NCBI GenBank assembly: GCA_029239875.1
Contig: JARBUD010000011.1
Coordinates: forward strand, 47,871 to 111,870
Origin: Xanthobacteraceae bacterium
Lineage (GTDB): Bacteria > Pseudomonadota > Alphaproteobacteria > Rhizobiales > Xanthobacteraceae
Direction of reading: 5' to 3'
DNA length: 64,000 bases
How positions within the stretch are numbered: the first letter of the stretch is position 1; each line of letters starts with the position of its first letter. Made by a program: the position numbers and the translations under genes. Shown here one piece after another: positions 31,635 to 40,029 of the stretch. Below the pieces are notes generated by a model. That model did no database searches. It was not told the origin of the DNA and worked only from the letters and a program-made list of their open reading frames with translations.

Positions 31635-31651
31635 TGTAGAACGCTTCAAAA
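31635..31651. promoter_or_regulatory. Candidate Irr box (iron control element) upstream of exbB
   Basis: TGTAGAACGCTTCAAAA matches 12 of the 14 fixed positions of the rhizobial iron-control-element consensus TTTAGAAnnnTTCTAAA as I recall it. It lies 140 bases before the exbB start in an AT-rich stretch. Two ATTCTAG direct repeats at 31670-31676 and 31686-31692 lie just beyond. Irr commonly controls exbB-exbD-tonB in Hyphomicrobiales. Confidence 0.5.
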
Positions 31652-31710
31652 CAATGAATACGCTGGCGAATTCTAGTTTGTGATCATTCTAGACTGGTAG
31701 ATATTGCCGA

Positions 31711-33144
31711 CTACGGACCGATCACCTTGCCCGGGTTGAGCAGCCCCGCCGGATCGAGCGCCGCCTTGAGCCGGTGCATCAGGTCGAGCCCGACCGCATC
31801 TGCGTAATGCGCCAGTTCCTCGCGCTTGAGGATGCCGATGCCGTGCTCGGCGGCGATGGAGCCCTCCATCTCGACCACGATATCGTGAACGATGCGGTTG
31901 AAGGTCTCCCACATGGCGAGGAAGGCGGGCTTCTCCATGCCGACCGGCTGGCTGAGGTTGAAATGGATGTTGCCGTCGCCGACATGGCCGAACGGACAGG
32001 GCCTCACCCCGGGTAGCGCCGCGATGCAGGCGGCCAGCGCCCGCTCCATGAATTCCGGCACGCGCGAGACCGGCACCGAGACGTCGTGCTTGATCGAGCC
32101 GCCCTCGTGCTTCTGCGCCTCCGACATGTCCTCGCGCAGCCGCCACATGTTCGCCGCCTGCGCCTCCGAGGTGGCGATCACGCCGTCGAGCACCTCGCCC
32201 GCCTCCATGGCGGCGCCGAGCGTGGTCTCCAACAGCGCGCCGAGGTCGAAGGCGCGGGTCGGGGCGGAGAGCTCGGCCAGCACGTACCAGTCATAGGCAT
32301 CGCGCAACGGGCGCACCGTGCCGGACATGTGCTTGAGCACCGTCTCGACGCCGAAGGAGGCCATCAGCTCGAAGGTGGTGAGCGCGTCCCCCGCCTCGCC
32401 GCGCAGCCGCTTGAGCAAAGCCAGCGCCGACGCCGGATCCGGCACGGCGAGGAAGGCGGTGGTGCGCTGGGCGGGCTTGGGGAACAGCTTCAGCACCGCG
32501 GCGGTGATGATGCCGAGCGTGCCCTCGGTGCCGAGGAACAGCGGCTTCAGGTCGTACCCCGCATTGTTCTTGCGCAGGCGCTTCATCCCGTTCCACACCC
32601 GCCCGTCGGCCAGCACGACTTCCAGGCCGAGCACCAGCTCGCGCGCATTGCCGTAGCGCAGCACGGCGGTGCCGCCGGCATTGGTCGAGAGGTTGCCGCC
32701 GATGCGGCAGGAGCCCTGCGAGGCGATGTGCAGCGGGAACAGGCAGTCCACCGCCTCCGCCGCGTGGTGGATGGTGTCGAGGATCACGCCCGCCTCCACC
32801 GTCATGGTCATGTCGACCGGATCGACGTTGCGGATGCGGTCGAGCCGCTGGAGTGACACGAGCATCTGCCCGAACGGCATCTGCCCGCCGACCAGCCCGG
32901 TATTGCCGCCCTGCGGCACGATCGGCACGCCGGCGCGGGCGCAGGCCTCGACGATGAAGGCGACCTCCTCGGTCGAGCCCGGCCGCAGCACCGCGGGTGC
33001 CTGCCCGTGATAGAGCCCGCGCTCCTCGTTGAGATAGGGCGCCATGTCGGCGGACCCGGTGAGCACATGCTGCACGCCGATGCGCTGGGCGATGGAGGCG
33101 AGGAGGGCGTCGAGCGAGGAAGAGGCGAGATTCATTGAGCTCAT
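31711..33144 (-). CDS. FAD-binding oxidoreductase, D-2-hydroxyglutarate/D-lactate dehydrogenase type
   Basis: This 477-residue flavoprotein of the VAO family, FAD_binding_4 plus FAD-oxidase_C, oxidises a D-2-hydroxy acid. The FAD site is VPIVPQGGNTGLVGGQ, followed by GSCRIGGNLSTNAGG. The substrate and metal region has EGGSIKHDVSVPVSRVP, CPFGHVGDGNIHFNLSQP and EGSIAAEHGIGILKR, a pattern closest to D-2-hydroxyglutarate dehydrogenases, although GlcD and D-lactate dehydrogenases share much of it. The start at 33144 was chosen because longer forms would run through the divergent parD promoter and operator. It faces away from parDE. Confidence 0.88.
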   Translation of the reverse strand: MSSMNLASSSLDALLASIAQRIGVQHVLTGSADMAPYLNEERGLYHGQAPAVLRPGSTEEVAFIVEACARAGVPIVPQGGNTGLVGGQMPFGQMLVSLQRLDRIRNVDPVDMTMTVEAGVILDTIHHAAEAVDCLFPLHIASQGSCRIGGNLSTNAGGTAVLRYGNARELVLGLEVVLADGRVWNGMKRLRKNNAGYDLKPLFLGTEGTLGIITAAVLKLFPKPAQRTTAFLAVPDPASALALLKRLRGEAGDALTTFELMASFGVETVLKHMSGTVRPLRDAYDWYVLAELSAPTRAFDLGALLETTLGAAMEAGEVLDGVIATSEAQAANMWRLREDMSEAQKHEGGSIKHDVSVPVSRVPEFMERALAACIAALPGVRPCPFGHVGDGNIHFNLSQPVGMEKPAFLAMWETFNRIVHDIVVEMEGSIAAEHGIGILKREELAHYADAVGLDLMHRLKAALDPAGLLNPGKVIGP

Positions 33145-33155
33145 GACCGATCCGC

Positions 33156-33174
33156 GGTATGAATAATTCATACC
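33156..33174. promoter_or_regulatory. Palindromic operator between parD and the divergent oxidoreductase
   Basis: GGTATGAATAATTCATACC has 9-bp perfect arms around one base. It lies 23 bases upstream of the parD start at 33197 and 12 bases from the oxidoreductase start at 33144. Ribbon-helix-helix antitoxins bind such sites to repress their own operon. Confidence 0.65.
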
Positions 33175-33196
33175 GATATTGCGCTGGAGGAAATCC

Positions 33197-33484
33197 ATGG
33201 CAACCGCCGAGAAGCGCACCTTCAGTCTGCCACGCGAGCAGGCGGAATTCATAGACAGGCTCGTCTCGACCGGCACCTATGCTAGCGGCAGCGAGGTCAT
33301 CCGCGCCGGCCTGCGCGCCCTGCAGGAGCGCGACGCGGTGGTCGAGCGCTGGCTGCGGGAGGAAGTGGTGCCGGTGGTCGACGCAGCCCGCGCCGACCCG
33401 TCGTCTCTCCTCACCGCGGAAGAAGTGTTCGGGGAAATTCATCGCCGCCATGAGGAGCGAATGAAGAGAAGCCGTGCGCTATAA
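33197..33484 (+). CDS. parD: ParD-type ribbon-helix-helix antitoxin
   Basis: This 95-residue antitoxin starts at ATG 33197, preceded by GGAGG. The N-terminal ribbon-helix-helix (KRTFSLPREQAEFIDRLVSTGTYASGSEVIRAGLRALQERD) is the classic ParD DNA-binding fold; the acidic and basic C-terminal part (TAEEVFGEIHRRHEERM) is expected to wrap the toxin. Its stop lies 11 bases inside the toxin gene. It probably represses its own transcription through the palindrome at 33156-33174. Confidence 0.93.
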   Translation: MATAEKRTFSLPREQAEFIDRLVSTGTYASGSEVIRAGLRALQERDAVVERWLREEVVPVVDAARADPSSLLTAEEVFGEIHRRHEERMKRSRAL

Positions 33485-33782
33485 GATCCGCTTCACCGCG
33501 TCTGCGCAGCGCGATCTTCTCCGGCTCTACGACTATATCGCTGACCGCTCGGGCCCCGCGATCGCCCGCGGCTATGTGGATCGCATCCATGCCTATTGCT
33601 ACGGCTTTGCCGATATGCCGAAGCGAGGCACCCTGCGCGACGATCTGCGCCCCGATCTGCGCGTCGTCGGCTTCGAGCGGCGGGTGATGATCGCCTTTCA
33701 TACCGACGGTGACCTCGTCGTGTTCGACCGCATCCTCTACGGCGGACGCTCGCTGGATCGGCTCAGCGACGACGAGGACTGA
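33474..33782 (+). CDS. parE: ParE/RelE-superfamily toxin
   Basis: This 102-residue toxin starts at GTG 33474, overlapping parD. The pattern YKIRFTASAQRDLLRLYDYIADRSGP, then GTLRDDLRPDLRVVGFERRVMIAFHTDGDLVVFDRILYGGRSLD, matches ParE proteins, including the conserved FERR and ILYGGRD-like C-terminus. ParE toxins inhibit DNA gyrase. The gene order, antitoxin then toxin with overlap, is standard for type II systems. Confidence 0.92.
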   Translation: MRYKIRFTASAQRDLLRLYDYIADRSGPAIARGYVDRIHAYCYGFADMPKRGTLRDDLRPDLRVVGFERRVMIAFHTDGDLVVFDRILYGGRSLDRLSDDED

Positions 33783-33828
33783 CCACCCTCCCCTTGCCCG
33801 CCGCCCCCGCATCCCCTATCCCCGCGCC

Positions 33829-35643
33829 ATGGCGCCTCCTCTTCTCCTATTGCAGGACACACGGCTCACCTTCGGCGGCACGCCGCTGCTGGAGGGAGCG
33901 GAGCTTTCCGTCTCCCAGGGCGAGCGTGTCGGCCTCGTCGGCCGCAACGGCTCGGGCAAGTCCACCCTACTCAAGATCGCCGCCGGCCTCGTGCAGGCGG
34001 ATTCCGGCGCACGCTTCGTGCAGCCGGGCGCCACGGTGCGCTACCTGCCGCAGGAGCCGGATCTGTCGGGCTTTCCCACCACCCTCGCCTATGTCGAGGC
34101 CGGCATGGGGCCGGGCGATCAGGACTACCGCGCCCGCTACCTCCTGGAACAGCTCGGCCTCACCGGCGAGGAGAGCCCCGCCAGCCTCTCCGGCGGCGAG
34201 GCCCGCCGCGCGGCGCTCGCCCGCGTGCTGGCGCCCGAGCCGGACATCCTGCTGCTCGACGAGCCGACCAACCATCTCGACCTGCCGGCCATCGAATGGC
34301 TGGAGAGCGAGATCGCCTCCACCCGCTCGGCGCTGGTGCTGATCAGCCATGACCGGCGCTTCCTCGAAGACCTCACCCGCGCCACCGTCTGGCTCGACCG
34401 CGGCCGCACGCGGCGCATGGAGCGCGGCTTCAAATTCTTCGAGGAATGGCGCGACCAGGTGCTGGAGGAGGAGGAGCGCGAGCACCACAAGCTCGCCCGG
34501 CAGATCGTCGCCGAGGAGCACTGGATGCGCTACGGCGTCACCGCCCGGCGCAAGCGCAACATGCGCCGTGTCGGCGAGTTGGCGGAGATGCGCAAGCAGT
34601 ACCGCGAGCACCGTAGGGCGCTGGGCACCGTCACGCTGTCCTCCACCGACGCCGAGACCTCCGGCAAGCTGGTGATCGAGGCCGAAAACATCTCGAAGTC
34701 GTTCGGCGAGCGCGCGATCGTCCGGGACTTCTCCATCCGCATCCAGCGCGGCGATTGCATCGGCATCGTCGGCCCGAACGGTGCGGGCAAGACCACGCTG
34801 CTGAAGATGCTCACCGGCGAACTGGCGCCCGACAGCGGCACGATCAAGCTCGGCACCAACATAGAGATGGCGACGCTCGACCAGCGCCGCGCCAAGCTCG
34901 ACCCCGCCCGCTCGGTGCGCGACACGCTGACCGAGGGGCGCGGCGACCAGGTGTTCATCGGCGGCAATCCGCGCCACGTCATCGGCTACATGAAGGACTT
35001 CCTGTTCGCGCCCGAGCAGGCCGGCACGCCGGTCGCCTCGCTCTCGGGCGGCGAGCGCGGGCGGCTGCTGCTCGCCTGCGCGCTGGCGCAGGCCTCGAAC
35101 CTGCTGGTGCTCGACGAGCCGACCAACGACCTCGACCTCGAGACGCTCGATCTCCTGGAAGAGATGATCGACGACTATGCCGGCACGGTCCTCCTCGTCA
35201 GCCACGACCGCGACTTCCTCGACCGCACCGTGACCGCGACCATCCTCTTCGAGGGCGACGGCAACTGGGCGGTCTATGCCGGCGGCTATTCCGACATGGT
35301 CGCCCAGCGTGGCCAGGGCGTGACCGCCCGCACGGTCGACAAGCCGAAGGTCGACAAGGCGGAAGCCGCGCCCGCTGCGGCTGCGGCACCGGCTGCGGCG
35401 ACGAAGCGCAAGCTGTCCTTCAAGGAGAAGCACGCTCTGGAGCAGCTGCCCAAGCAGATCGCCGCGCTGGAAGAAGAGATCGCCAGGCTCGCCGCGAAGA
35501 TGCAGGCGCCGGACCTCTACACCAAGGATCCGGCCGGATTCGCCAGGACCTCGGCCACGCTGGAGGCGAAGCACGCCGAGCTGTCGAAAGCCGAGGAGCA
35601 GTGGCTGGAGCTGGAGATGCTGCGCGAGGAACTGGGGGCGTGA
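33829..35643 (+). CDS. uup: ABC-F family ATPase (Uup-like)
   Basis: This 604-residue soluble protein has two ABC domains and no membrane helices. The first has Walker A GRNGSGKSTLL, signature LSGGEARRAAL and LLLDEPTNHLDLPAIEWLE. The second has GPNGAGKTTLL, LSGGERGRLLLA and LVLDEPTNDLDLETLD. The linker between them is rich in charge (EEEEREHHKLARQIVAEEHWMRYGV). The C-terminal coiled coil of Uup type (KLSFKEKHALEQLPKQIAAL onward) is present. These proteins act on ribosomes or on branched DNA intermediates. ATG 33829 gives the normal N-terminus. Confidence 0.93.
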   Translation: MAPPLLLLQDTRLTFGGTPLLEGAELSVSQGERVGLVGRNGSGKSTLLKIAAGLVQADSGARFVQPGATVRYLPQEPDLSGFPTTLAYVEAGMGPGDQDYRARYLLEQLGLTGEESPASLSGGEARRAALARVLAPEPDILLLDEPTNHLDLPAIEWLESEIASTRSALVLISHDRRFLEDLTRATVWLDRGRTRRMERGFKFFEEWRDQVLEEEEREHHKLARQIVAEEHWMRYGVTARRKRNMRRVGELAEMRKQYREHRRALGTVTLSSTDAETSGKLVIEAENISKSFGERAIVRDFSIRIQRGDCIGIVGPNGAGKTTLLKMLTGELAPDSGTIKLGTNIEMATLDQRRAKLDPARSVRDTLTEGRGDQVFIGGNPRHVIGYMKDFLFAPEQAGTPVASLSGGERGRLLLACALAQASNLLVLDEPTNDLDLETLDLLEEMIDDYAGTVLLVSHDRDFLDRTVTATILFEGDGNWAVYAGGYSDMVAQRGQGVTARTVDKPKVDKAEAAPAAAAAPAAATKRKLSFKEKHALEQLPKQIAALEEEIARLAAKMQAPDLYTKDPAGFARTSATLEAKHAELSKAEEQWLELEMLREELGA

Positions 35644-35667
35644 TAGACGCCCCTTCCGGCCCGCCTT

Positions 35668-35761
35668 CGTCATCCCGGCCGCAGCGCAGCGGAGAGCCGG
35701 GATCGCTCTCCAATCGGGATGCGATCCCGGATCGGTCCTGCGGACCGTCCGGGATGACGAA
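35668..35761. repeat. Family C palindromic repeat
   Basis: Complete copy, from CGTCATCCCGGCCGCAGC to GTCCGGGATGACGA with internal GATCCCGGATCGG, filling the gap between the uup-like and trmH-like genes. Confidence 0.72.
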
Positions 35762-35783
35762 TGTGATCGGGCAGAGATAACTC

Positions 35784-36590
35784 ATGCCCACCCTCACCCC
35801 CCTCGCCTCCCCCGACGATCCGTGCATCGACGCCTATCGCGTGATCAAGGAACGCGACCTCGTCGGGCGCGGCGGGCGGTTCATCGTCGAGGGGCGGACC
35901 GTGCTCGACGTGGCACTCTCAGCCCGCAACCGCTTCGCGCTGGAATCGCTGCTGCTGGCGGAGAGCCGCGTGCATGCGCTGGGCGAGTTGCTCGCACAGG
36001 CACCGGACGACCTGCCGATCTACACCGCCAGCCAGGCGATCCTCGACGGCATCACCGGCTTCCACATCCATCGCGGCCTGCTCGGCGTCGGCCTGCGCGG
36101 CGCGATGCCGTCCATGGCGGAGCTGATCGCCTCGCTGCCGGAGGAGGCGCTGGTCGTGGTGCCGCTCGGCATCACCAACCACGACAATGTCGGCGGCATC
36201 ATGCGCAACGCCGCCGCCTTCGGGGCGGATGCGGCGCTGTTCGACTTCGCCTCCTGCGACCCGCTCTACCGCAAGGCGATCCGCGTCTCGGTCGGCGGCA
36301 GCCTCGTCGTGCCCTTCGCCCGTGAGGGCTCGGCCGAAGCGGTCCTCGACCTGCTCGCCGCGCACGGCTTCGAATTGCTGGCGCTAAGCCCGGCCGGCGA
36401 GACGACGCTCAACGGCATCGGCCGGCCCAGGCGCGCGGCGGTGCTGCTCGGCGCGGAAGGGCCGGGACTTCCCGACCACGTGCTCGCCCGCACCCGCACG
36501 GTGCGCATTCCGATGAAGGCGGGCTTCGATTCCCTCAACGTGGCGACCGCCAGCGGTATCGCGCTGCATGCCCTGGCGGGCTGTGGATAA
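35784..36590 (+). CDS. TrmH/SpoU-family RNA 2'-O-methyltransferase
   Basis: This 268-residue methyltransferase has an N-terminal substrate-binding region (GRGGRFIVEGRTVLDVALSARNRFALESLLLAE) and a C-terminal SPOUT knot domain. SpoU motifs are visible: motif 1 GITNHDNVGGIMRNAAAFGADAALF, motif 2 VLLGAEGPGLPD and motif 3 IPMKAGFDSLNVATASGIALHAL. The target may be rRNA or tRNA ribose; the family does not fix it. A 12-bp terminator hairpin lies about 108 bases after the stop. Confidence 0.92.
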   Translation: MPTLTPLASPDDPCIDAYRVIKERDLVGRGGRFIVEGRTVLDVALSARNRFALESLLLAESRVHALGELLAQAPDDLPIYTASQAILDGITGFHIHRGLLGVGLRGAMPSMAELIASLPEEALVVVPLGITNHDNVGGIMRNAAAFGADAALFDFASCDPLYRKAIRVSVGGSLVVPFAREGSAEAVLDLLAAHGFELLALSPAGETTLNGIGRPRRAAVLLGAEGPGLPDHVLARTRTVRIPMKAGFDSLNVATASGIALHALAGCG

Positions 36591-36697
36591 CGCGCGCGTG
36601 AGACGTTCGAATCAGCCCTCGACAACGGCCCCGACCCGGCGCATGATTCGCAGACTTGATACAGGCGGGTTGCCGTCTGACTGATCGTCACCTTGTT

Positions 36698-36727
36698 AAG
36701 GCCCGAAGCCCCGCTTCGGGCCTTTTT
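36698..36727 (+). terminator. Rho-independent terminator
   Basis: AAGGCCCGAAGC pairs perfectly with GCTTCGGGCCTT around a CCC loop and is followed at once by TTTTT. It separates the trmH-like gene from the methylofuran/H4MPT operon. The 107 bases between the trmH stop and the hairpin hold no frame that I can support; they could be the trmH 3' end or a short RNA. Confidence 0.88.
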
Positions 36728-36835
36728 GTATCCGGCGCCGCCCGATGGGGCGAATTATGCCGAATTTACCGCAGCTTGCGGCGGTTTGCGCGGCCCGGCG
36801 TTTGGCGTAGCCTGCGGCCGAACGGAAGTGAAACC

Positions 36836-37435
36836 ATGCCGCAAATCCAAGCCCTGCCCGAGATCGTCAAGCTCGGCGGCAGCCTCCTCGGTGACGAGCG
36901 CCTGCCGGCGCTGCTCGTCGCCCTCGCCCGTCGCGGCGCGCCACTCGTCCTCGTCGCCGGCGGCGGGCCGCTGGCCGACGGCGTGCGGGCGCTGCAGCCG
37001 CGGCTCGGCTTGAGCGACGCCGCCTGCCATCGCATGGCGATCCTCGCCATGGAGCAGACCGCCATCGCGTTCGCCGATCTCGCTCCCGACCTCATGCTGG
37101 CGGACACGCCCGAGGCCATCGCCGATGCCCATGCGCAGGGCTGCGCCGCGCTGTGGCTGCCGGCGCGCATGGCGCTTGCCGCCCGCGAACTGCCGGAGAG
37201 CTGGGACCTGACCTCCGACAGCCTCGCCGCCTGGCTGGCCGCCGAACTCGGCGCCGCGCGCCTCACCCTGGTGAAATCCACGCCCGCATCTGGACCGACG
37301 CCGGCCGACTGGGCGGCATCGGGCCTGGTCGATCCGCTGTTCCCCTCCTTCGCCGCGCGTGCCACCGGTGCGGTCGAAATTGTCACCATTGATGCCATGG
37401 TGACATCGCCGGGCCGGGGGAGCCTCGCGGCATGA
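36836..37435 (+). CDS. Amino-acid-kinase family protein, MfnE-like
   Basis: This 199-residue kinase-fold protein is the first gene of a five-gene operon. ATG 36836 follows GGAAGTG. VKLGGSLLGDERLPAL and VLVAGGGPLADGVRAL are the nucleotide-binding elements of the aspartate/glutamate/uridylate kinase fold. The archaeal MfnE phosphorylates (5-aminomethylfuran-3-yl)methyl phosphate in methanofuran synthesis. The end of this operon encodes MfnB, which makes the furan precursor of that substrate, so MfnE function is well supported by context. The stop overlaps the next start (ATGA). Confidence 0.85.
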   Translation: MPQIQALPEIVKLGGSLLGDERLPALLVALARRGAPLVLVAGGGPLADGVRALQPRLGLSDAACHRMAILAMEQTAIAFADLAPDLMLADTPEAIADAHAQGCAALWLPARMALAARELPESWDLTSDSLAAWLAAELGAARLTLVKSTPASGPTPADWAASGLVDPLFPSFAARATGAVEIVTIDAMVTSPGRGSLAA

Positions 37436-37995
37436 GCGAAAACAAGGGGCTTTACCCGCGCTGGGCCTGGGCGCTGACCGGCTCGGGGCATTTCTTCACC
37501 GAGTCCATCGCGCTGATCAAATCGCTCGATGCCGTCGACCTGTTCGTCTCCAAGGCGGCGGACGAGGTGCTGCGCATGTACAAGCAGGAACTGCCCGAGG
37601 GCACCCGCATCTTCAAGGAGACGACCGCGAGCTCGGCGCCGGTCGGGCGCTTCTACGAGGGGCTCTACCACACGCTGGTGGTCTCCCCCGCCTCCTCCAA
37701 CACGGTGGCGAAGGCGGTGTTCGGCATCTCCGACACGCTGGTGACCAACTGCTTCGCGCAGGCCGGCAAGTGCCGGGTGCATGCCATCGTCTTCGCCTGC
37801 GACACCGCGCCGGAGATGATCACCATGGCGCCCAAGGGGCCGGTGCCAGTCTATCCGCGCCGCATCGACCTTGAGAACACCGCCAAGCTCAAGGAGTTCG
37901 ACGACACCACCGTGGTCGAATCCATCGAGGACCTGGAAGAGGCCATCGCCGCGCGGCGCCGGCTGGTGGCCGAAAAGGCCGCCATCCATGGCTGA
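37432..37995 (+). CDS. Archaeal-type flavoprotein, DmrB-like
   Basis: This 187-residue protein belongs to the flavoprotein (PF02441) fold, with WALTGSGHFFTESIALI at the N-terminus binding FMN and LVVSPASSNTVAKAVFGISDTLVTN in the middle. The cysteines NCFAQAGKC and VFACDTAP are in a region that may bind an iron-sulfur cluster in archaeal DmrB homologues. Methylotrophs carry this gene in H4MPT islands, where it is proposed to reduce dihydromethanopterin to H4MPT. That role is inferred from neighbourhood and family. Confidence 0.82.
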   Translation: MSENKGLYPRWAWALTGSGHFFTESIALIKSLDAVDLFVSKAADEVLRMYKQELPEGTRIFKETTASSAPVGRFYEGLYHTLVVSPASSNTVAKAVFGISDTLVTNCFAQAGKCRVHAIVFACDTAPEMITMAPKGPVPVYPRRIDLENTAKLKEFDDTTVVESIEDLEEAIAARRRLVAEKAAIHG

Positions 37996-39466
37996 CGAGG
38001 CCGAACCGACGGACAAGCGGCCGGAGCGGATCGCCCTCATCACCGGCTCGCTGGCCGAGCCGCGCCTGACGAAGATCGCCGACGAGATCGCCGACGAGTC
38101 GGTCGAGCCGGTGGTGGTCAATGTCGGGGTCAAGGTCGCGGCTCTTATGACGGCGGAGATCGTCGAGCGGCGCCTGAAGCTGCCGGCGGGAACCGACCGG
38201 GTGCTGATGCCCGGGCGCTTCCGCGGCGACCTCGACCGGCTGCAGCAGTTCTTCGGCGTGCCCTTCGGCCGCGGACCGGACGAGATGGCTGATATCCCCG
38301 ACTATTTCGGCCAGCGCCGCCGGGCGGTGGACCTGTCGAAGCACGACGTGACCATCTTCGCCGAAATCGTCGACGCGACGACGCTCGACATCGAGGGCAT
38401 CCTCGCCCGCGCCCGGCATCTCAAGGGCGAAGGGGCGGATGTCGTCGACCTCGGCTGCATGCCGGACACCGAGTTCCCGCATCTGGAGGACGCCATCGCC
38501 GCGCTGCATGGCGAGGGGCTGAAGGTCAGCGTCGACTCGTTCGACCTTACCGAGCTCTCCCGCGCCACCCGCGCCGGCGCCGATTTCCTGCTCAGCCTCA
38601 ACGAGGACAATCTCGCCATTGCCGAGGAAGGCCCGGCAGTGCCGGTGCTGGTTCCCGCGAAGCAGGGCGACCTCGATTCCCTCGCCCGCGCCATCGATGC
38701 CTGCGTCGAGAAGGGCCGGCCCTTCTATGCCGACCCGATCCTCGACCCCATCCATTACGGCTTCACCGCGTCGGTGGTGCGCTATGCCGAGTTGCGCCGG
38801 CGCTATCCGAACATTCCCATCCTCATGGGCATCGGCAACGTCACCGAGCTGACCGACGCCGACACCACCGGCATCAACGCCCTGCTGATGGGCATGATCT
38901 CCGAGTTGCACATCACCGCGGTGCTCGCCGTGCAGGTGAGCCCGCACTGCCGCACGGCAGTGCGCGAATTCGACCGCGCCCGCCGCGAATTCTACGCCGC
39001 ACGGCAGGCCGGCGCGCTGCCGCAGGGCTTCGGCGCCGGGCTGATGGCCTTGCGCGACCGCCGTCCCTTCGCCGCCACGCCCAAAGAGATCGCCGGCCTC
39101 GCCGCCGAGGTGAAGGACCGCAATTTCCGCATCGACGTCACCGAGGACGGCATCCATATCTACAATCGCGACGGCCACCACATCGCCGACGATCCCTTCG
39201 CGCTGTTCCCGCACCTGAAGGTCGAGGACGACGGAGCCCACGCGTTCTATCTCGGGGTGGAAACCGCCCGCGCGGAAATCGCCTACAAGCTCGGCAAGCG
39301 TTATGCGCAGGACGAGGGCCTCAAATGGGGTGTCGCCGGCGACGTCGCCGGTAGTCCCGAGGAGGCGCATCGTTTGACTTTCAAGCAGGCCGGCACGACG
39401 TTGCAGGCGAACAAGGACCGGCAGGAAAAGGCCGGCGAGACCGAAGCCGGAAAGGCGCCCGAATGA
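37988..39466 (+). CDS. DUF6513 dihydropteroate-synthase-like protein of H4MPT synthesis
   Basis: This 492-residue protein starts at ATG 37988, overlapping the flavoprotein gene by eight bases. An N-terminal domain of about 110 residues (ERIALITGSLAEPRLTKIADEI) precedes a TIM-barrel region resembling dihydropteroate synthase (GADVVDLGCMPDTEF, LKVSVDSFDLTELSRATRAGADFLLSLN, FYADPILDPIHYGF, ILMGIGNVTELTDADTTGINALLMG). The C-terminal 140 residues are specific to this group. Archaeal homologues are proposed to couple the pterin and ribofuranosyl-aminobenzene parts of methanopterin, the counterpart of DHPS in folate synthesis. Confidence 0.85.
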   Translation: MADEAEPTDKRPERIALITGSLAEPRLTKIADEIADESVEPVVVNVGVKVAALMTAEIVERRLKLPAGTDRVLMPGRFRGDLDRLQQFFGVPFGRGPDEMADIPDYFGQRRRAVDLSKHDVTIFAEIVDATTLDIEGILARARHLKGEGADVVDLGCMPDTEFPHLEDAIAALHGEGLKVSVDSFDLTELSRATRAGADFLLSLNEDNLAIAEEGPAVPVLVPAKQGDLDSLARAIDACVEKGRPFYADPILDPIHYGFTASVVRYAELRRRYPNIPILMGIGNVTELTDADTTGINALLMGMISELHITAVLAVQVSPHCRTAVREFDRARREFYAARQAGALPQGFGAGLMALRDRRPFAATPKEIAGLAAEVKDRNFRIDVTEDGIHIYNRDGHHIADDPFALFPHLKVEDDGAHAFYLGVETARAEIAYKLGKRYAQDEGLKWGVAGDVAGSPEEAHRLTFKQAGTTLQANKDRQEKAGETEAGKAPE

Positions 39467-40029
39467 TCCGCGAGACCATCGTCACCACCCGCTCGCCGGA
39501 GGGCGTGCCGCACATCGCGCCGATGGGCGCGACGGTGATCGAAGGCGGCTACCTGCTCCAGCCCTTCCGCCCCTCGCGTACGCTGGACAACCTCGCGGCC
39601 ACCCGCATCGGCGTGGTCAACTTCATCGACGACGTGCGCATCTTCGCCGCCTGCGTCATCGGCCGGAAGCTCAACGTCGACGTGAGCAAGGCGACCTATA
39701 TCGACTGCCCGCGCCTCGCCGACGCGCTCTCGCATGACGAGATCACCGTGGACCGCGTGGAGGAGCACCCGCAGCGGCCGAAATTCTTCTGCAAGACCTA
39801 TCACTCGGAGGGCCACCGCCGCTTCGAAGGTCTGAACCGCGCCAAGGCGGCGGTGCTGGAGGCCGCCGTGCTGGTCAGCCGGCTCTCCATGCTGTCCGAC
39901 GAGAAGGTCGACCAGGAGATGGCCTATCTCACCATCGCGGTGGAGAAGACCGCCGGGCCGGAGGAGCTGGAAGCCTGGGGCTGGATGGTCGAGGCCGTCG
40001 CCGAGCACCGGCGCAAGCGCGCCTCGTGA
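39463..40029 (+). CDS. DUF447-family flavin-split-barrel protein
   Basis: The 188 residues start at ATG 39463 with an ATGA overlap. IRETIVTTRSPEGVPHIAPMGATVIEGGYLLQPFRPSRTLDNL resembles the flavin reductase/pyridoxamine oxidase split-barrel start, and FKTYHSEGHRRFEGLNRAKAAVLEAAVL (with FCK preceding) closes the family pattern. DUF447 proteins are found in methanogens and in methylotrophs with H4MPT. No biochemical role is established that I know of. Co-translation with MfnB and the DHPS-like protein points to a step in cofactor synthesis. Confidence 0.85.
   Translation: MIRETIVTTRSPEGVPHIAPMGATVIEGGYLLQPFRPSRTLDNLAATRIGVVNFIDDVRIFAACVIGRKLNVDVSKATYIDCPRLADALSHDEITVDRVEEHPQRPKFFCKTYHSEGHRRFEGLNRAKAAVLEAAVLVSRLSMLSDEKVDQEMAYLTIAVEKTAGPEELEAWGWMVEAVAEHRRKRAS

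Noticed and set aside
36591..36697. Known small RNA such as 6S or SRP RNA
   Set aside because: No diagnostic sequence or long-hairpin structure of those RNAs could be recognised.
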